64,000 nucleotides of DNA from Clostridiales bacterium (GTDB lineage Bacteria > Bacillota > Clostridia > Saccharofermentanales > DTU023): the NCBI GenBank assembly GCA_004556455.1, contig SFGY01000001.1:62001-126000 (forward strand), given 5' to 3'. This document shows, in pieces, positions 24,283 through 33,750 of the stretch (positions are counted from its first letter, which is position 1; each line of letters starts with the position of its first letter). The position numbers and the translations under genes were made by a program. A model generated the notes under the pieces. The model ran no database searches. It had not been told where the DNA came from and worked only from the letters and a program-made list of their open reading frames with translations.

Positions 24283-25203
24283 ATGATGCAAAAAGAGCCG
24301 ATATTACTGATACTAGCCGCAGGAATGGGGTCCCGCTATGGAGGCCTGAAACAAATTGATGCCCTGGGTCCAAACGGTGAAATCCTTATGGACTACTCGC
24401 TCTATGATGCCAGAGAAGCGGGTTTTAAGCGGGTTGTCTTCATCATCAAGAAAGAGGATGAAGCGGCTTTTGATGCAGCTATCGGCAGCCGCATTAAAAA
24501 GTTCTTTGAGGTGCAGTATGCCTTCCAGTCTTTAAAGGATATCCCGGAGGGAGAAACGATTCCGGAAGGCCGGGTAAAACCCTGGGGAACAGCTCATGCG
24601 CTCCTGGCGGCCCGTGATCTCATCGACGCCCCTTTTGCGGTGATCAATGCTGATGACTACTACGGGCCGGAAGCTTACCGCTTAATCTATCACCTGCTCT
24701 GTGAGGAGCATGAAAAAGATTCGGCCGATATTATAACCTATGTTCTTGGTCATACCCTTTCACCCAACGGACATGTGGCGCGTGGGCTTTGTCGAGTTGA
24801 AAATGGCTATCTCAGGGAAATTGTTGAACGCCGCATGGTTAAAGAAGGTGAGGGCACGGCTCTCTTTTCCGAAGATGGTGGCAGAAGCTGGGAAAAGGTT
24901 GCGCTGGATTCCCCTGTATCCATGAACTTCTGGGGATTTTCACCGGAGTTTATGCAGACGGTTGAAGCTTACTGGCCGAAATTTTTCCGTGAGGCTGTGC
25001 CAGCCAATCCTCTCAAATCCGAGTATCTTCTGCCTTCACTGATTGGCGAGCTTCTGGCTGCGGAAAAAATACGCGTGCGTGTTCATATCAGCCGTGACCA
25101 TTGGTTCGGTGTCACTTATCACGAGGACAAAGAGAGTGTCATGCAGGCCTTGCGGGAAAAAATAACGGCAGGAGTATATCCTGCTGAACTATGGAGGGTA
25201 TGA
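24283..25203 (+). CDS. sugar-phosphate nucleotidyltransferase-like protein
   Basis: A 306-residue protein with the nucleotidyltransferase GT-A fold. It starts with ILAAGMGSRYGGLKQ, the family's nucleotide-binding loop (LAAGxGxRxxxxK), and has the metal-binding INADDYYG segment and KPWGTAHALLAA. Such enzymes couple a sugar phosphate to an NTP, forming an NDP-sugar and PPi. The long clostridial subfamily is not biochemically assigned, so substrate is open. Three consecutive ATGs begin the frame; the second one (24283) is spaced 6 nt from GAGGGA. It is coupled to argS through an ATGATG/TGA overlap. Confidence 0.82.
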   Translation: MMQKEPILLILAAGMGSRYGGLKQIDALGPNGEILMDYSLYDAREAGFKRVVFIIKKEDEAAFDAAIGSRIKKFFEVQYAFQSLKDIPEGETIPEGRVKPWGTAHALLAARDLIDAPFAVINADDYYGPEAYRLIYHLLCEEHEKDSADIITYVLGHTLSPNGHVARGLCRVENGYLREIVERRMVKEGEGTALFSEDGGRSWEKVALDSPVSMNFWGFSPEFMQTVEAYWPKFFREAVPANPLKSEYLLPSLIGELLAAEKIRVRVHISRDHWFGVTYHEDKESVMQALREKITAGVYPAELWRV

Positions 25204-26915
25204 TGGATTTACGTACAGAATGTGCACGCAGCCTGGCCAGGATTCTTGAACTGCCCGTAGCTGATATTGAAAATATGCTGGAAATTCCCCCGCAGTCGGA
25301 AATGGGCGACCTGGCCATGCCGTGTTTCAGTCTTGCACGGAGCCTGCAAAAGGCCCCGCAGAAAATTGCTTCTGATCTGGCTTCTGAACTTCAGGCAAAA
25401 ATCCCCATGGTACGTGAGATCAAGGCTCTGGGTCCCTATCTTAATTTTTTCTTTGACCGTGCAGCCTACGCCGAAGCTTTTTTCCGCGAAGAGCAGCCGG
25501 GGCATTTTTTCGCTCATCAGGATGAAGGACAGGGAACAACCATTATTGTCGAATATTCTTCACCCAACATTGCCAAACCTTTCCATGTCGGCCATGCCTT
25601 TTCCACGTGCCTTGGTGAAGCCATTTCCAGAATCTATACCTATCTGGGATACAAAGTTGTACGCTTGAATCACCTGGGGGATTATGGTACGCAATTTGGC
25701 AAGCTGATCGTCGCCTGGAAGCGCTGGGGTCAGCGTGAAGCGCTTGAAGAGGATGCCATAAAGGAACTTACACGGGTTTATGTCAAGTTTCATCAGGAAG
25801 TGGAAAATGAACCCGGACTCGATGACGAGGCCCGCCAGGCTTTTAAGAATCTCGAGGAGAAAAAGCCGGAAGAACTGAAACTCTGGCAGGATTTCCGCGA
25901 TCTCAGCCTGAAAAAGTTCTCTGTAATTTATGATCGCATGGGGATTAGCTTCGATAACTATAACGGAGAGAGCTTTTACTCCGATAAAATTCCCGCTGTG
26001 GTTGAAGAGCTGAAACAGAAGGGCCTGCTGGAGGAAAGCCAGGGTGCTCAGGTTGTGCGCCTGGATGAGTTTAATCTCAACCCCTGCCTTATCCTGAAAT
26101 CGGATGGCACAACGATTTATGCCTCGCGAGACATCGCAGCGATTTTCTATCGCGATAAAACATGGAATTTCTCAAAGAACATATATGTCGTCGGATCAGA
26201 GCAAAAGAACCACTTCAAACAGGTTTTTGCTGTTCTCGAACGCATGGGCTTTGAGAAAGCCCATGATTGTGTTCATGTCGCTTTTGGCCGTCTCAGTATC
26301 GCCGGAGGGGAAGATTTTTCAACCCGCAAAGGTAAGGTGATTTTGCTCGAAGACCTGCTCGATCAAAGTGTCGCCAAAGTTCGTTCCATCATGGCACAAA
26401 ACAATCCTGAGATGAGTGAACAGGAACTTGATGAGGCCGCAGAAATTGTCGGAATCGCAGCGGTGAAACATGCTTATCTCCGCAATGGTCGGGAAAAGAA
26501 CATCATTTTCAGCTGGGATGAGATGCTTGACTTTGAGGGGGATACGGCTCCTTATATGCTTTACACTTATGCCAGGAGTCGCAGTATCCTGAGAAAAGCC
26601 GCTGTCTCTGCCGCTGATCTCTGTCAGGCAAATAGCCGCCTGCTCATCACGGAAGACGAATTTACTCTTATCAAGGATATGGCTGCTATGGAAGATGCGG
26701 TGCTGGCTGCAGCGAAAGCGTATGAACCCTGCATACTGACGCGACAGATCAATCTGGCCTGTCGTGACTTTAACAAGTTTTATCACAATATATCCATTTT
26801 GAAAGCCGAAAACCCCGAGCTCAGAGAAGCCAGACTTGCCCTCTGCAGCCGTTTTTCAGAAGTCTTAAGCCTTGCCCTTGGCCTTCTTGGGCTTAAAACT
26901 GTCGAAAGAATGTAG
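25203..26915 (+). CDS. argS: arginyl-tRNA synthetase
   Basis: A 570-residue class I synthetase charging tRNA-Arg. The HIGH-equivalent is HVGH in SSPNIAKPFHVGHAFST, and the late STRKGKVILLEDLL stands at the KMSKS position, as usual for ArgS. The N-terminal Add-1 domain and C-terminal anticodon-binding helices (DALRV-like region replaced by LALGLLGLKTVERM) are of standard size. The ATG at 25203 overlaps the last base of the preceding stop and has GGAGGG 4-5 nt upstream; the ATG at 25200 is too close to that site. Confidence 0.97.
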   Translation: MDLRTECARSLARILELPVADIENMLEIPPQSEMGDLAMPCFSLARSLQKAPQKIASDLASELQAKIPMVREIKALGPYLNFFFDRAAYAEAFFREEQPGHFFAHQDEGQGTTIIVEYSSPNIAKPFHVGHAFSTCLGEAISRIYTYLGYKVVRLNHLGDYGTQFGKLIVAWKRWGQREALEEDAIKELTRVYVKFHQEVENEPGLDDEARQAFKNLEEKKPEELKLWQDFRDLSLKKFSVIYDRMGISFDNYNGESFYSDKIPAVVEELKQKGLLEESQGAQVVRLDEFNLNPCLILKSDGTTIYASRDIAAIFYRDKTWNFSKNIYVVGSEQKNHFKQVFAVLERMGFEKAHDCVHVAFGRLSIAGGEDFSTRKGKVILLEDLLDQSVAKVRSIMAQNNPEMSEQELDEAAEIVGIAAVKHAYLRNGREKNIIFSWDEMLDFEGDTAPYMLYTYARSRSILRKAAVSAADLCQANSRLLITEDEFTLIKDMAAMEDAVLAAAKAYEPCILTRQINLACRDFNKFYHNISILKAENPELREARLALCSRFSEVLSLALGLLGLKTVERM

Positions 26916-26922
26916 GGCGACC

Positions 26923-28608
26923 GTGGGTGAAGGAAGTCAGCATCTGCCCGGCATTCGAGCCTTCTCTGAGCTTCGTATTAAATATCCGAAGCCGGAGGAG
27001 CTTTTAGCCTCAGCAGAAGAGGCTGCAGCTGCCCTGCGCCATGCCAACGATCCGGATGAAATAAAACTGCGCATCCTGGCCTTTCAACAGGAGCTTCTGG
27101 CCTGGGAAAGTGCTTCCAGCTTAAGTCGGCTTAAAAGTGCAGAGGGACAGATTGACCCTCAGGAAGAGAGCTTATTTGTCCATGAAGCTACCGTACCGGA
27201 ACAAGCCAGGGCCATCTTTTACAGAGCCCTGCTCAATTCTCGTTACGAACATGTGGAGCATAGCGGAGAAGATCGTGATCTCTGGTCTGAAGCCTGGCGT
27301 TGGAGTCGTTTTCGCGATGCTGTCTCTCCCGACACATGGGCGCGTGAGGCGGCTCTGGAGCGCAGGCTGAGAGACTTATGCCCTGAATGCCTGCACCAGT
27401 CAGTTCAGGGCGGAAATGCCTTTTTCAGCCTTCCGGAGTTAGCTTTCCGAAAACAGCTGAGCCGTGAACTCTGTGATGATCTGCATGAGAAAAAGTGTGA
27501 AAGAGAAGCGCTTTTTCTGGAACTCATCGCTTTGCGTCGTGAGCTGGCCGGGCGCTGCTCTTATGCCCATTATTCGGCCTATCATGCGGCCTTGCGTGGC
27601 CGCCGGGATTTCAGTCGCCGGGAAATGCGGGGCTTTGTTCAGTCTTTTCAGCATCACTTTCTGCCCATTTACCGAGAACTCAGACGCCAGAGAAATCTTC
27701 GTCTGGGTACTGAGGTCTGCCGAGCCAGTGATCTCCTGACCCTTATAGAGGAGGCAGATCCCCCGATCTCACTCGAAAACTCTCAGCTGGCTCCTTATCT
27801 GGGCAGATGTTTGGAAATCATGAGTGGCGAGGCACAAAAATTTATAGCCGGTCTGCTGGATGAAGGCTATGTTTCCTTTAGCCCGAAAACAGCCGCAGCT
27901 TTCAGCGAAGCTACGGTTCTTTTTCCCTCGGAACCCTCCGCTTTTTTCCTGCTGCCGGCTGAAGAGCCCTTTGCCCCACTGAGCCGAACTATTTTTCGAC
28001 TTGGTGAAGGTTTAGCGGATGTTTCAGCTATGCTCAATTATCACGTCCTGGGTGCGAGCCGCCAGGATGAATTAACACGTAAGATTTCAGCCTGTTTTTT
28101 CTTTTTCCTTTCGGCGGATCGCCTTGTTGAAGCCTATGGCCCCAGGGCTGAACTTGCCGAAGATCTCTTCCTGAGCCGCCTTTTTCTGATTTTACCACTG
28201 TACCTCGCTCTTTTTGAAATGGAAGAACGAATCTATACAGCAGGTGCCATTCTTTCTGCGAAAGATCTTTCCCGCGAGTGGGCGGAACTGTGGCAACGCT
28301 GGTTTCCGGATTTAGAAGAAGCAGAAGGAGACTTTTTACTGCAAAATGAGGCCTGGGAAATTTTGTTGCCTCTGACCGGAGGTGTCTATCGCTCGCTGGC
28401 TCTGCCCATGGCGCTGGTGACCGTGCTGGCTGAGCATCCTTTTCGTCAGAAACAGCGACATCTTGCTGCCTCACTCAACGGCCTGTTGCTCAGCAATCCG
28501 GGCAGCCCTGTTTTTGAGCGCTTTAAATTGGCAGATCTGAGCGTACCCTGGGACAAGGCATGTATGCAGCGTGCAGCTTTTTCACTTTGTGATCGCCTGG
28601 CACTCTGA
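26923..28608 (+). CDS. M3 oligopeptidase-like protein lacking the zinc motif
   Basis: A 561-residue, helix-rich protein whose pattern follows PepF/M3B oligoendopeptidases. These resemblances are YRALLNSRYEHVEHS, a Tyr-rich HYSAYHAALRGRRDFSR segment, a PIYRELRRQRNLRLG stretch and a C-terminal FEMEERIYTAG. The zinc-binding HEXXH should fall at about 371-378, but reads LNYHVLGA there, and no other HEXXH occurs in the protein. It would therefore not be a metallopeptidase. I start it at GTG 26923 (AGGG 6 nt upstream), 7 nt after argS; the frame is open further into argS. The remote similarity is by eye only. rdgB follows within 10 nt. Confidence 0.6.
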   Translation: MGEGSQHLPGIRAFSELRIKYPKPEELLASAEEAAAALRHANDPDEIKLRILAFQQELLAWESASSLSRLKSAEGQIDPQEESLFVHEATVPEQARAIFYRALLNSRYEHVEHSGEDRDLWSEAWRWSRFRDAVSPDTWAREAALERRLRDLCPECLHQSVQGGNAFFSLPELAFRKQLSRELCDDLHEKKCEREALFLELIALRRELAGRCSYAHYSAYHAALRGRRDFSRREMRGFVQSFQHHFLPIYRELRRQRNLRLGTEVCRASDLLTLIEEADPPISLENSQLAPYLGRCLEIMSGEAQKFIAGLLDEGYVSFSPKTAAAFSEATVLFPSEPSAFFLLPAEEPFAPLSRTIFRLGEGLADVSAMLNYHVLGASRQDELTRKISACFFFFLSADRLVEAYGPRAELAEDLFLSRLFLILPLYLALFEMEERIYTAGAILSAKDLSREWAELWQRWFPDLEEAEGDFLLQNEAWEILLPLTGGVYRSLALPMALVTVLAEHPFRQKQRHLAASLNGLLLSNPGSPVFERFKLADLSVPWDKACMQRAAFSLCDRLAL

Positions 28609-28618
28609 GGATGAAACG

Positions 28619-29227
28619 ATGAAAATTATTATTGCCAGCCATAATAAAGATAAGATACGTGAGTTTCGTGAAATCATCGGAGATCCTCGAATCCAATTGA
28701 TCTCCATGCGTGAAGCCGGTTTTACAGAAGTAATTCCGGAGCCAGGACACAGCTATGCAGAAAATGCTGAGATAAAGGCGAGAACCGTTTTTGAAGCCCT
28801 GGGAGGAAGAGTTCTGGCTGATGATTCCGGCTTGTCTGTCGATGCTCTGGGAGGGTATCCCGGCATTTACTCGGCTCGTTTTGCCGGGGAACATACGGCT
28901 TACAGGGAAAAGTGTGAGCGGCTATGGGCTTTGCTCAGTAATGTCCCTGAGGAAAACTGGACAGCCGCTTTTCATTGCGCCCTTTGTTATATTGATTCGA
29001 GCGGAAGGCTCCATCATTATGAACGGCAGGTTCCGGGTCGGATCATCCGGGAAAGACGCGGAGAAAACGGTTTCGGTTATGATCCGATTTTTTATCTGGA
29101 AGATCGGGGCCTTACCAATGCCGAACTTCCCTCAGCGGAGAAAAATGCGCGCAGCCACAGAGGCCTTGCTCTTCTGGATTGGTACCGGGATATTGAGCAG
29201 GAACTCAGTTCGGACCAGGAGGAATAA
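28619..29227 (+). CDS. rdgB: RdgB/HAM1 non-canonical purine NTP pyrophosphatase
   Basis: A 202-residue ITP/XTP/dITP diphosphatase that removes deaminated purine nucleotides from the pool. Motifs: ASHNKDKIREF at the N-terminus, VLADDSGLSVDALGG with the catalytic acidic residues, PGIYSARFAGE, ENGFGYDPIFY and SHRGLALL. The start was moved to the ATG at 28619, with GAGGA 7 nt upstream; the frame extends 16 codons further into the preceding gene. It lies in one operon with argS and the M3-like gene. Confidence 0.96.
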   Translation: MKIIIASHNKDKIREFREIIGDPRIQLISMREAGFTEVIPEPGHSYAENAEIKARTVFEALGGRVLADDSGLSVDALGGYPGIYSARFAGEHTAYREKCERLWALLSNVPEENWTAAFHCALCYIDSSGRLHHYERQVPGRIIRERRGENGFGYDPIFYLEDRGLTNAELPSAEKNARSHRGLALLDWYRDIEQELSSDQEE

Positions 29228-29231
29228 ACTC

Positions 29232-29720
29232 ATGCCGGCAGATGAAAGACGAAAAGCTAAGGGAATGGAAAAAAAACGCTGGCTTTTGATTGAAGAAAAA
29301 GCTATTCCGGAGGTTTACCGCAAGGTTCTGCGCGTCAAACTTCGTCTGGAGGAAGAGTCTTCACTTTCGGTGAATGAAGCGTGTCGCGAGGAAAAGCTCA
29401 GCCGCAGCACCTTTTATAAATATCGTGAAACCGTGCATCCTTACCATAGCGAGGATGAAGTGACCCAGGTGGTCTACCAGCTTCTTCTGGAACAGCGCGG
29501 CCTGATTTTTCCACGCCTCATCAGCATTCTTGAAAAGGAAAATGTGAGCCTCTGCCAGGCTGGACAGTCGCTCTATGAAGCGGGTCAGGTCATTCTCCAT
29601 CTTTCGCTCAAGGTGGCCAGTAAAAAACAGGCGTTACGTATCCTGAAAGATTTGCGGAAACTCCCTGGAGCAAAAGAGGTTCGCATTTTTCCGGATTGGG
29701 AACAGGATATGACGCTTTAA
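29232..29720 (+). CDS. ACT-domain protein (UPF0735/PheB-like)
   Basis: A 162-residue protein resembling Bacillus PheB (UPF0735). It has the N-terminal LIEEKAIPEVYRKVLRVKLRLEE segment, a helix-turn-helix-like SVNEACREEKLSRSTFYKYRETV stretch typical of the family, and an ACT domain from about 90 to 160 (LIFPRLISILEKENVSLCQAGQ). ACT domains bind amino acids; the PheB family is linked to aromatic amino acid control, but its action is not firmly known. AGGAGG lies about 9 nt upstream of the ATG, overlapping the rdgB stop region. Confidence 0.85.
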   Translation: MPADERRKAKGMEKKRWLLIEEKAIPEVYRKVLRVKLRLEEESSLSVNEACREEKLSRSTFYKYRETVHPYHSEDEVTQVVYQLLLEQRGLIFPRLISILEKENVSLCQAGQSLYEAGQVILHLSLKVASKKQALRILKDLRKLPGAKEVRIFPDWEQDMTL

Positions 29721-29726
29721 ACCCAT

Positions 29727-29775
29727 GTAAACAGGCTGGATAAGCCATTCCGGCTTTCGTAGACTGTTTTTTCAG
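29727..29775 (+). terminator. possible hairpin terminator after the ACT-domain gene
   Basis: AAACAG (from 29729) and CTGTTT (29764-29769) enclose a weaker inner GGCT/AGCC-type stem, and six T follow. The stem is interrupted, so strength is uncertain. Confidence 0.35.
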
Positions 29776-29896
29776 AGGCTTGCAGAAACAATTGACCTGA
29801 TACCTCAAAGCTTGTTTTGATTCCTGGCAGAAACAGGGAACGCTTATTCAGATCAGGGAGTTTCTTTAGGACTGAAATTTATGAAAAGGTAAAACA

Positions 29897-31486
29897 ATGC
29901 AAACAGGTAGAGATACATATGTGAATTATTGGACTCTGGAAGAGCTTCTTCAGGGGCTGATTTTAGTGCGCCGACCTGAAAACTGGGAGGAACTCAGAAC
30001 GTTAAAAGTGCATGCTGTTCAGCGCGACTCTCGTCTTATTGAAGCCGGGGACGTGTTTGTTGCTGTTCCCGGATATGAGACAGACGGGCATCTCTATCTG
30101 GCGGCAGCAGCCCAAAAAGGGGCGATTTGTGCGCTTGTGGAAACGCCTCGCGAGGACTGCAGTTTGCCCCAGATTGTGGTCAGCAACAGCCGTCAGGCCT
30201 TAAGTCACCTGGCCTGTCACTACTACGCACATCCCAGCCATGAACTGAATCTCTGTGGGATCACCGGTTCAAATGGTAAAACGAGCACCTCCCTGATGTA
30301 TAGAAGTATTCTCGAAGCAGCCGGAAGAGCCTGCGGTCTGGTAGGAACGGTGGCTTATCATACGGGAAAATCGTTTGTCAGCTCCAAACTGACGACCCCG
30401 GACAGCCTCGATCTCCAGCGTTACCTGCGGGAAATGGTGGACTCCGGTTATAAGGATGCCGTGATGGAGGTCTCATCCATTGGTCAGAGTGAATTCCGCA
30501 ATGCAGGCTGTCTTTATTGCGAGGCGAGTTTGCTCAACCTTGGGCGGGAACATCTTGATTTTCACGGCAGCATGGAGAATTATTTTGCTGCAAAAAAGCC
30601 TTTGATTATGGGCTTGAAAGCTGAGGCCACGGCTGTTTTGAATGCGGATGATCCCTGGAGTTATTCTCTTGCGCATGAAACAGAGGCGAAGGTTCTGACC
30701 TTTGGCCTGAAAGAAGAGGCTGATCTGCGCGCAATTGAGCCGGACTTAAGCAGCGGTTACGCCCATACAGAACTGGTGTACAAACCTTTGCAAAAATCAG
30801 CTTCTTCGTCTGGACGTGAAAGAGAGGAAAGAGCGACGCTGGTCCTGGCTGTACCGGGAATACATTCGCTCATGAATGCCCTTGCCGCCATTGGCCTGGC
30901 TCTTGCTGCAGGCGTGCCCCTTTCCACTTGTGTACGTGGCATCGAAAGTTTTCACGGCGTGGAACGGAGATTCCAGCAGATCTATGATGGAAAATTCCGT
31001 ATCTTTGACGATCACTTTGCCAATGCCGGAAATATCCGGATGACTTTGGAAACTCTCTGTCATATGACTTATGGAGAACTCGTGCTGCTCTATGCGATAC
31101 GTGGCAACCGCGGCGTTACAGTCAATGCAGAAAACGTCGACGCTCTGGCGGATTATTTGCCAAGGCTGCGACTGAAAAAGTTTATTGCTACTTTGTCCCG
31201 CGATACGACTGGCCACTACGATAAAGTCAGCGATGAAGAAATAACTGTTTTCAAAAGGAAGATGGCGGAACGAGGACAGTCTTACATTCTTATGGATCAG
31301 TTAGAGGAGGCGGTAAAAGAGGCGTTGGCCTCCTGCAAAAAGGGTGATGTTCTGCTGCTGGCCGGCTGTCAGGGGATGGATGCAGGAGCGCGTCTGGCTT
31401 TGGGAGAACTTGCCGTACAATATCCTGCCGAGAGGGAAAGTATTCTGCTGCCCCTCAAAGACAGAGTTTGTGGCTGGCCGGAATAG
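29897..31486 (+). CDS. MurE-like Mur ligase family protein
   Basis: A 529-residue ATP-dependent Mur ligase. The P-loop GITGSNGKTS is at about 121-130, MEVSSIGQSEFR replaces the usual MEVSSH segment and VPGIHSLMNALAAIGLAL is the standard 'G.fN..N..AA' helix. In contrast to true MurE, the YAHTP segment is DDHFANAGN and no DNPR-type diamino-acid recognition motif is seen (the equivalent part reads ATLSRDTTGHYDKV). It may thus add a different amino acid, or act outside the main peptidoglycan path. It is not next to other mur/fts genes. AAAAGG lies 7 nt before the ATG. Confidence 0.8.
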   Translation: MQTGRDTYVNYWTLEELLQGLILVRRPENWEELRTLKVHAVQRDSRLIEAGDVFVAVPGYETDGHLYLAAAAQKGAICALVETPREDCSLPQIVVSNSRQALSHLACHYYAHPSHELNLCGITGSNGKTSTSLMYRSILEAAGRACGLVGTVAYHTGKSFVSSKLTTPDSLDLQRYLREMVDSGYKDAVMEVSSIGQSEFRNAGCLYCEASLLNLGREHLDFHGSMENYFAAKKPLIMGLKAEATAVLNADDPWSYSLAHETEAKVLTFGLKEEADLRAIEPDLSSGYAHTELVYKPLQKSASSSGREREERATLVLAVPGIHSLMNALAAIGLALAAGVPLSTCVRGIESFHGVERRFQQIYDGKFRIFDDHFANAGNIRMTLETLCHMTYGELVLLYAIRGNRGVTVNAENVDALADYLPRLRLKKFIATLSRDTTGHYDKVSDEEITVFKRKMAERGQSYILMDQLEEAVKEALASCKKGDVLLLAGCQGMDAGARLALGELAVQYPAERESILLPLKDRVCGWPE

Positions 31487-31619
31487 ACTTAAGCTGAAGT
31501 GAGCATTCCGGGGTGAGCTGGGCGGGCTTCCTGAGAGTTGCCAGTCTTGTGACAAAGCCCGACGCCTGTGTTATTCTTAACACTTACGAAGCTGCTCAGG
31601 CATCAGACGGAGGACGTTC

Positions 31620-32519
31620 ATGGGTCCAGGCTTTAGACTTAATCTTGAATCCTTGCCTTTTTATCGTGTTAAAGCGCATAAAACGCTGAATTTTGCCTTC
31701 GTGACTTTACTTGCTCTGCGCTTTCTTACCTTGATATGGCCTCAGGGACAGATTGATTTTGAGGCAATGGCTGAGCGCCTGGCCACGATCAGAGACTCGT
31801 CTCAGCTTCTTTCTGTCCTTCAGCTTTCCAGGGCGCAATGGCTGCTTCTTTTAGCGGATCTGGGTGTTTTTTTTATAGCCTTTCTGGCCGCAGTTTTTTA
31901 TGCTCAGGCCCTTATTATTCAGACTTCTCTTTTTCCAGAAGATCTGGAAAATAAACAGATGAACCGCTCTCTCCTTGAGTTGATCACTGCTCTGGCAAGT
32001 CTGCAGAGAGAAACAGAGATTTCTTGCAGCAGGAACAATGACAAGGGTGACAGTCAGGAGGATCTGGCTAAAGGAGCAATAAAAATCACCCTGTCCCGTT
32101 TTCTTCCGTGCCTGCCCTTTTTCTTTCTGAGCTTTATTTTTCTGCTTTTACTCTTCCTGCTTTCCATGGCTTTTTTTGCCCTGCCTTTTATGGCTTTTGC
32201 TTCGGCTTTTCTTTTTACTTTTTTCCTCATGATGAGCTATAATCTGCCACTGCGTGAGGCCATGAGAGAAAGCCGGGCTGCCGCATACGGCGCCAAAGCT
32301 TTCATGGTCATGCAGTTTGTGAGCCTCTATATGCTGCTTTTCCTGGTAGAAAATCTCTTTCTGCTTTTATGTGAGCGCTCGCTGGTTGGTTTTTTTCTGA
32401 TTCAGAGTTTTTTCTTTGCCTGTCGCACCTTCATTGTGGCGCGGCTCTGGGCCATATTTTATTTGATTTTCTGTGCCGGGAATGAAGTTAAAGAAGCTTA
32501 TTCCACGGCTCATTTGTGA
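31620..32519 (+). CDS. polytopic membrane protein of unknown function
   Basis: A 299-residue hydrophobic protein, not recognised. Hydrophobic stretches suggest about five or six membrane helices (near 25-42, 72-98, 165-190, 193-212, 232-250, 255-280), with an acidic/polar loop around residues 105-155. The spacing and Phe/Leu-rich helices recall DUF975-like proteins, but no defining motif is seen. GGAGG lies 6 nt before the ATG. It precedes prfB by about 95 nt and could share its transcript. No function is proposed. Confidence 0.7.
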   Translation: MGPGFRLNLESLPFYRVKAHKTLNFAFVTLLALRFLTLIWPQGQIDFEAMAERLATIRDSSQLLSVLQLSRAQWLLLLADLGVFFIAFLAAVFYAQALIIQTSLFPEDLENKQMNRSLLELITALASLQRETEISCSRNNDKGDSQEDLAKGAIKITLSRFLPCLPFFFLSFIFLLLLFLLSMAFFALPFMAFASAFLFTFFLMMSYNLPLREAMRESRAAAYGAKAFMVMQFVSLYMLLFLVENLFLLLCERSLVGFFLIQSFFFACRTFIVARLWAIFYLIFCAGNEVKEAYSTAHL

Positions 32520-32615
32520 CGGCATTCAGCTTTTTACCTGATGAAGAAGAGAGGCAGCAGCTCCGTGTGTCCTTATGTGCTAGCGCTTCTGCCTGATAAT
32601 GAATGGAGATGCCAC

Positions 32616-33743
32616 ATGATTATTGAATTTGAAGAAGATAAAGAAAAAATCAGAGAAGGCCGCGAAAAGTTGGCTGAGTTGCGTCAGGCTCTGCACATGG
32701 AAAAAACAGAGCTGCGTATGGAAGAGCTGGAACATCGCTCAGCTGAGCCGGAATTTTGGAATGATCTTGAAGAAGCCAAAAAAGTTCAAAAGGAACTCAC
32801 TCACCTGAAAAATAAGCGGGACAACTTTTTCAGACTCAGCATGCTTCTTGATGATGCGGAAGTTCTTATAGAGCTTGGAGAAGAAGAAGACGATCAACAG
32901 GTCGCTGATGAAGTCCGCAAAAAACTGAAAGTCTTTGCCAATGAAGCGGAAGCCCTGTCCATGGAAACCTATTTCACCGGAGAGCTTGATGCCAATAACG
33001 CCATTCTCACGCTACATGCAGGAGCTGGTGGTACTGAGGCCTGTGACTGGACAGGTATGCTTTTCCGCATGTATTCCCGCTGGGCCGAGGATCATGATTT
33101 TAAGCTAAGCGTACTTGATTCAGTGGACGGCGAAGAGGCGGGAATCAAGAGCATCAGCTTCAAGATGGAAGGGGAGAATGCCTACGGCCTTCTGTCTTCT
33201 GAAATGGGAGTTCACCGGCTCGTGCGCATTTCTCCTTTCGATAGTTCCGGCCGCCGGCATACTTCCTTCGCCTCAGTGGAAGTCCTGCCGGAACTCGATG
33301 ACAGCATCAACATTGAAGTAAGACCTGAAGATCTGCGCGTCGACACGTATCGTTCCTCAGGCAAAGGAGGACAGCATGTCAACAAGACTTCTTCGGCTGT
33401 GCGTTTGACCCACCTTCCCACGGGCGTTGTGGTGGCCTGCCAGAATGAGCGTTCCCAGATTCAAAACCGTGAAGTGGCCATGCAGATGCTCAAAGCCAAA
33501 CTCTATACAATGGCTCGCCAGGCTCAGCTCGATCGTGTTGAGGATCTTAAAGGCGAACAGATGGACATCGGCTGGGGAAGTCAGATCCGTTCCTATGTTT
33601 TCTGCCCTTATACCCTGGTTAAAGACAATCGAACGGGTGTGGAGAATTCTGATGTCGGAGCTGTGATGGATGGTGAGCTGGATCCTTTTATACGCGCCTG
33701 GCTTGCTCAGCGAGTGAGCAGTAACGACAAGAATATTGGCTGA
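32616..33743 (+). CDS. prfB: peptide chain release factor 2 (no frameshift site)
   Basis: A 375-residue RF2, recognising UGA and UAA. The stop-codon-reading loop SPFDSSGRRH (RF2-specific SPF) and the catalytic GGQ in SSGKGGQHVNK are intact. In most bacteria prfB has an in-frame UGA near codon 25 that requires a +1 frameshift; here the corresponding segment (LAELRQALHMEKTELRME) is a continuous frame with no UGA. Autoregulation by frameshifting is thus absent. The start is ATG 32616 with GGAGA 7 nt upstream; the frame is open further upstream. nadD-yqeK follows by 7 nt. Confidence 0.96.
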   Translation: MIIEFEEDKEKIREGREKLAELRQALHMEKTELRMEELEHRSAEPEFWNDLEEAKKVQKELTHLKNKRDNFFRLSMLLDDAEVLIELGEEEDDQQVADEVRKKLKVFANEAEALSMETYFTGELDANNAILTLHAGAGGTEACDWTGMLFRMYSRWAEDHDFKLSVLDSVDGEEAGIKSISFKMEGENAYGLLSSEMGVHRLVRISPFDSSGRRHTSFASVEVLPELDDSINIEVRPEDLRVDTYRSSGKGGQHVNKTSSAVRLTHLPTGVVVACQNERSQIQNREVAMQMLKAKLYTMARQAQLDRVEDLKGEQMDIGWGSQIRSYVFCPYTLVKDNRTGVENSDVGAVMDGELDPFIRAWLAQRVSSNDKNIG

Positions 33744-33750
33744 GGATGGC

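Noticed and set aside
25150..25203. T-box before argS
   Set aside because: argS overlaps the preceding gene, leaving no room for a leader; no T-box sequence is seen.
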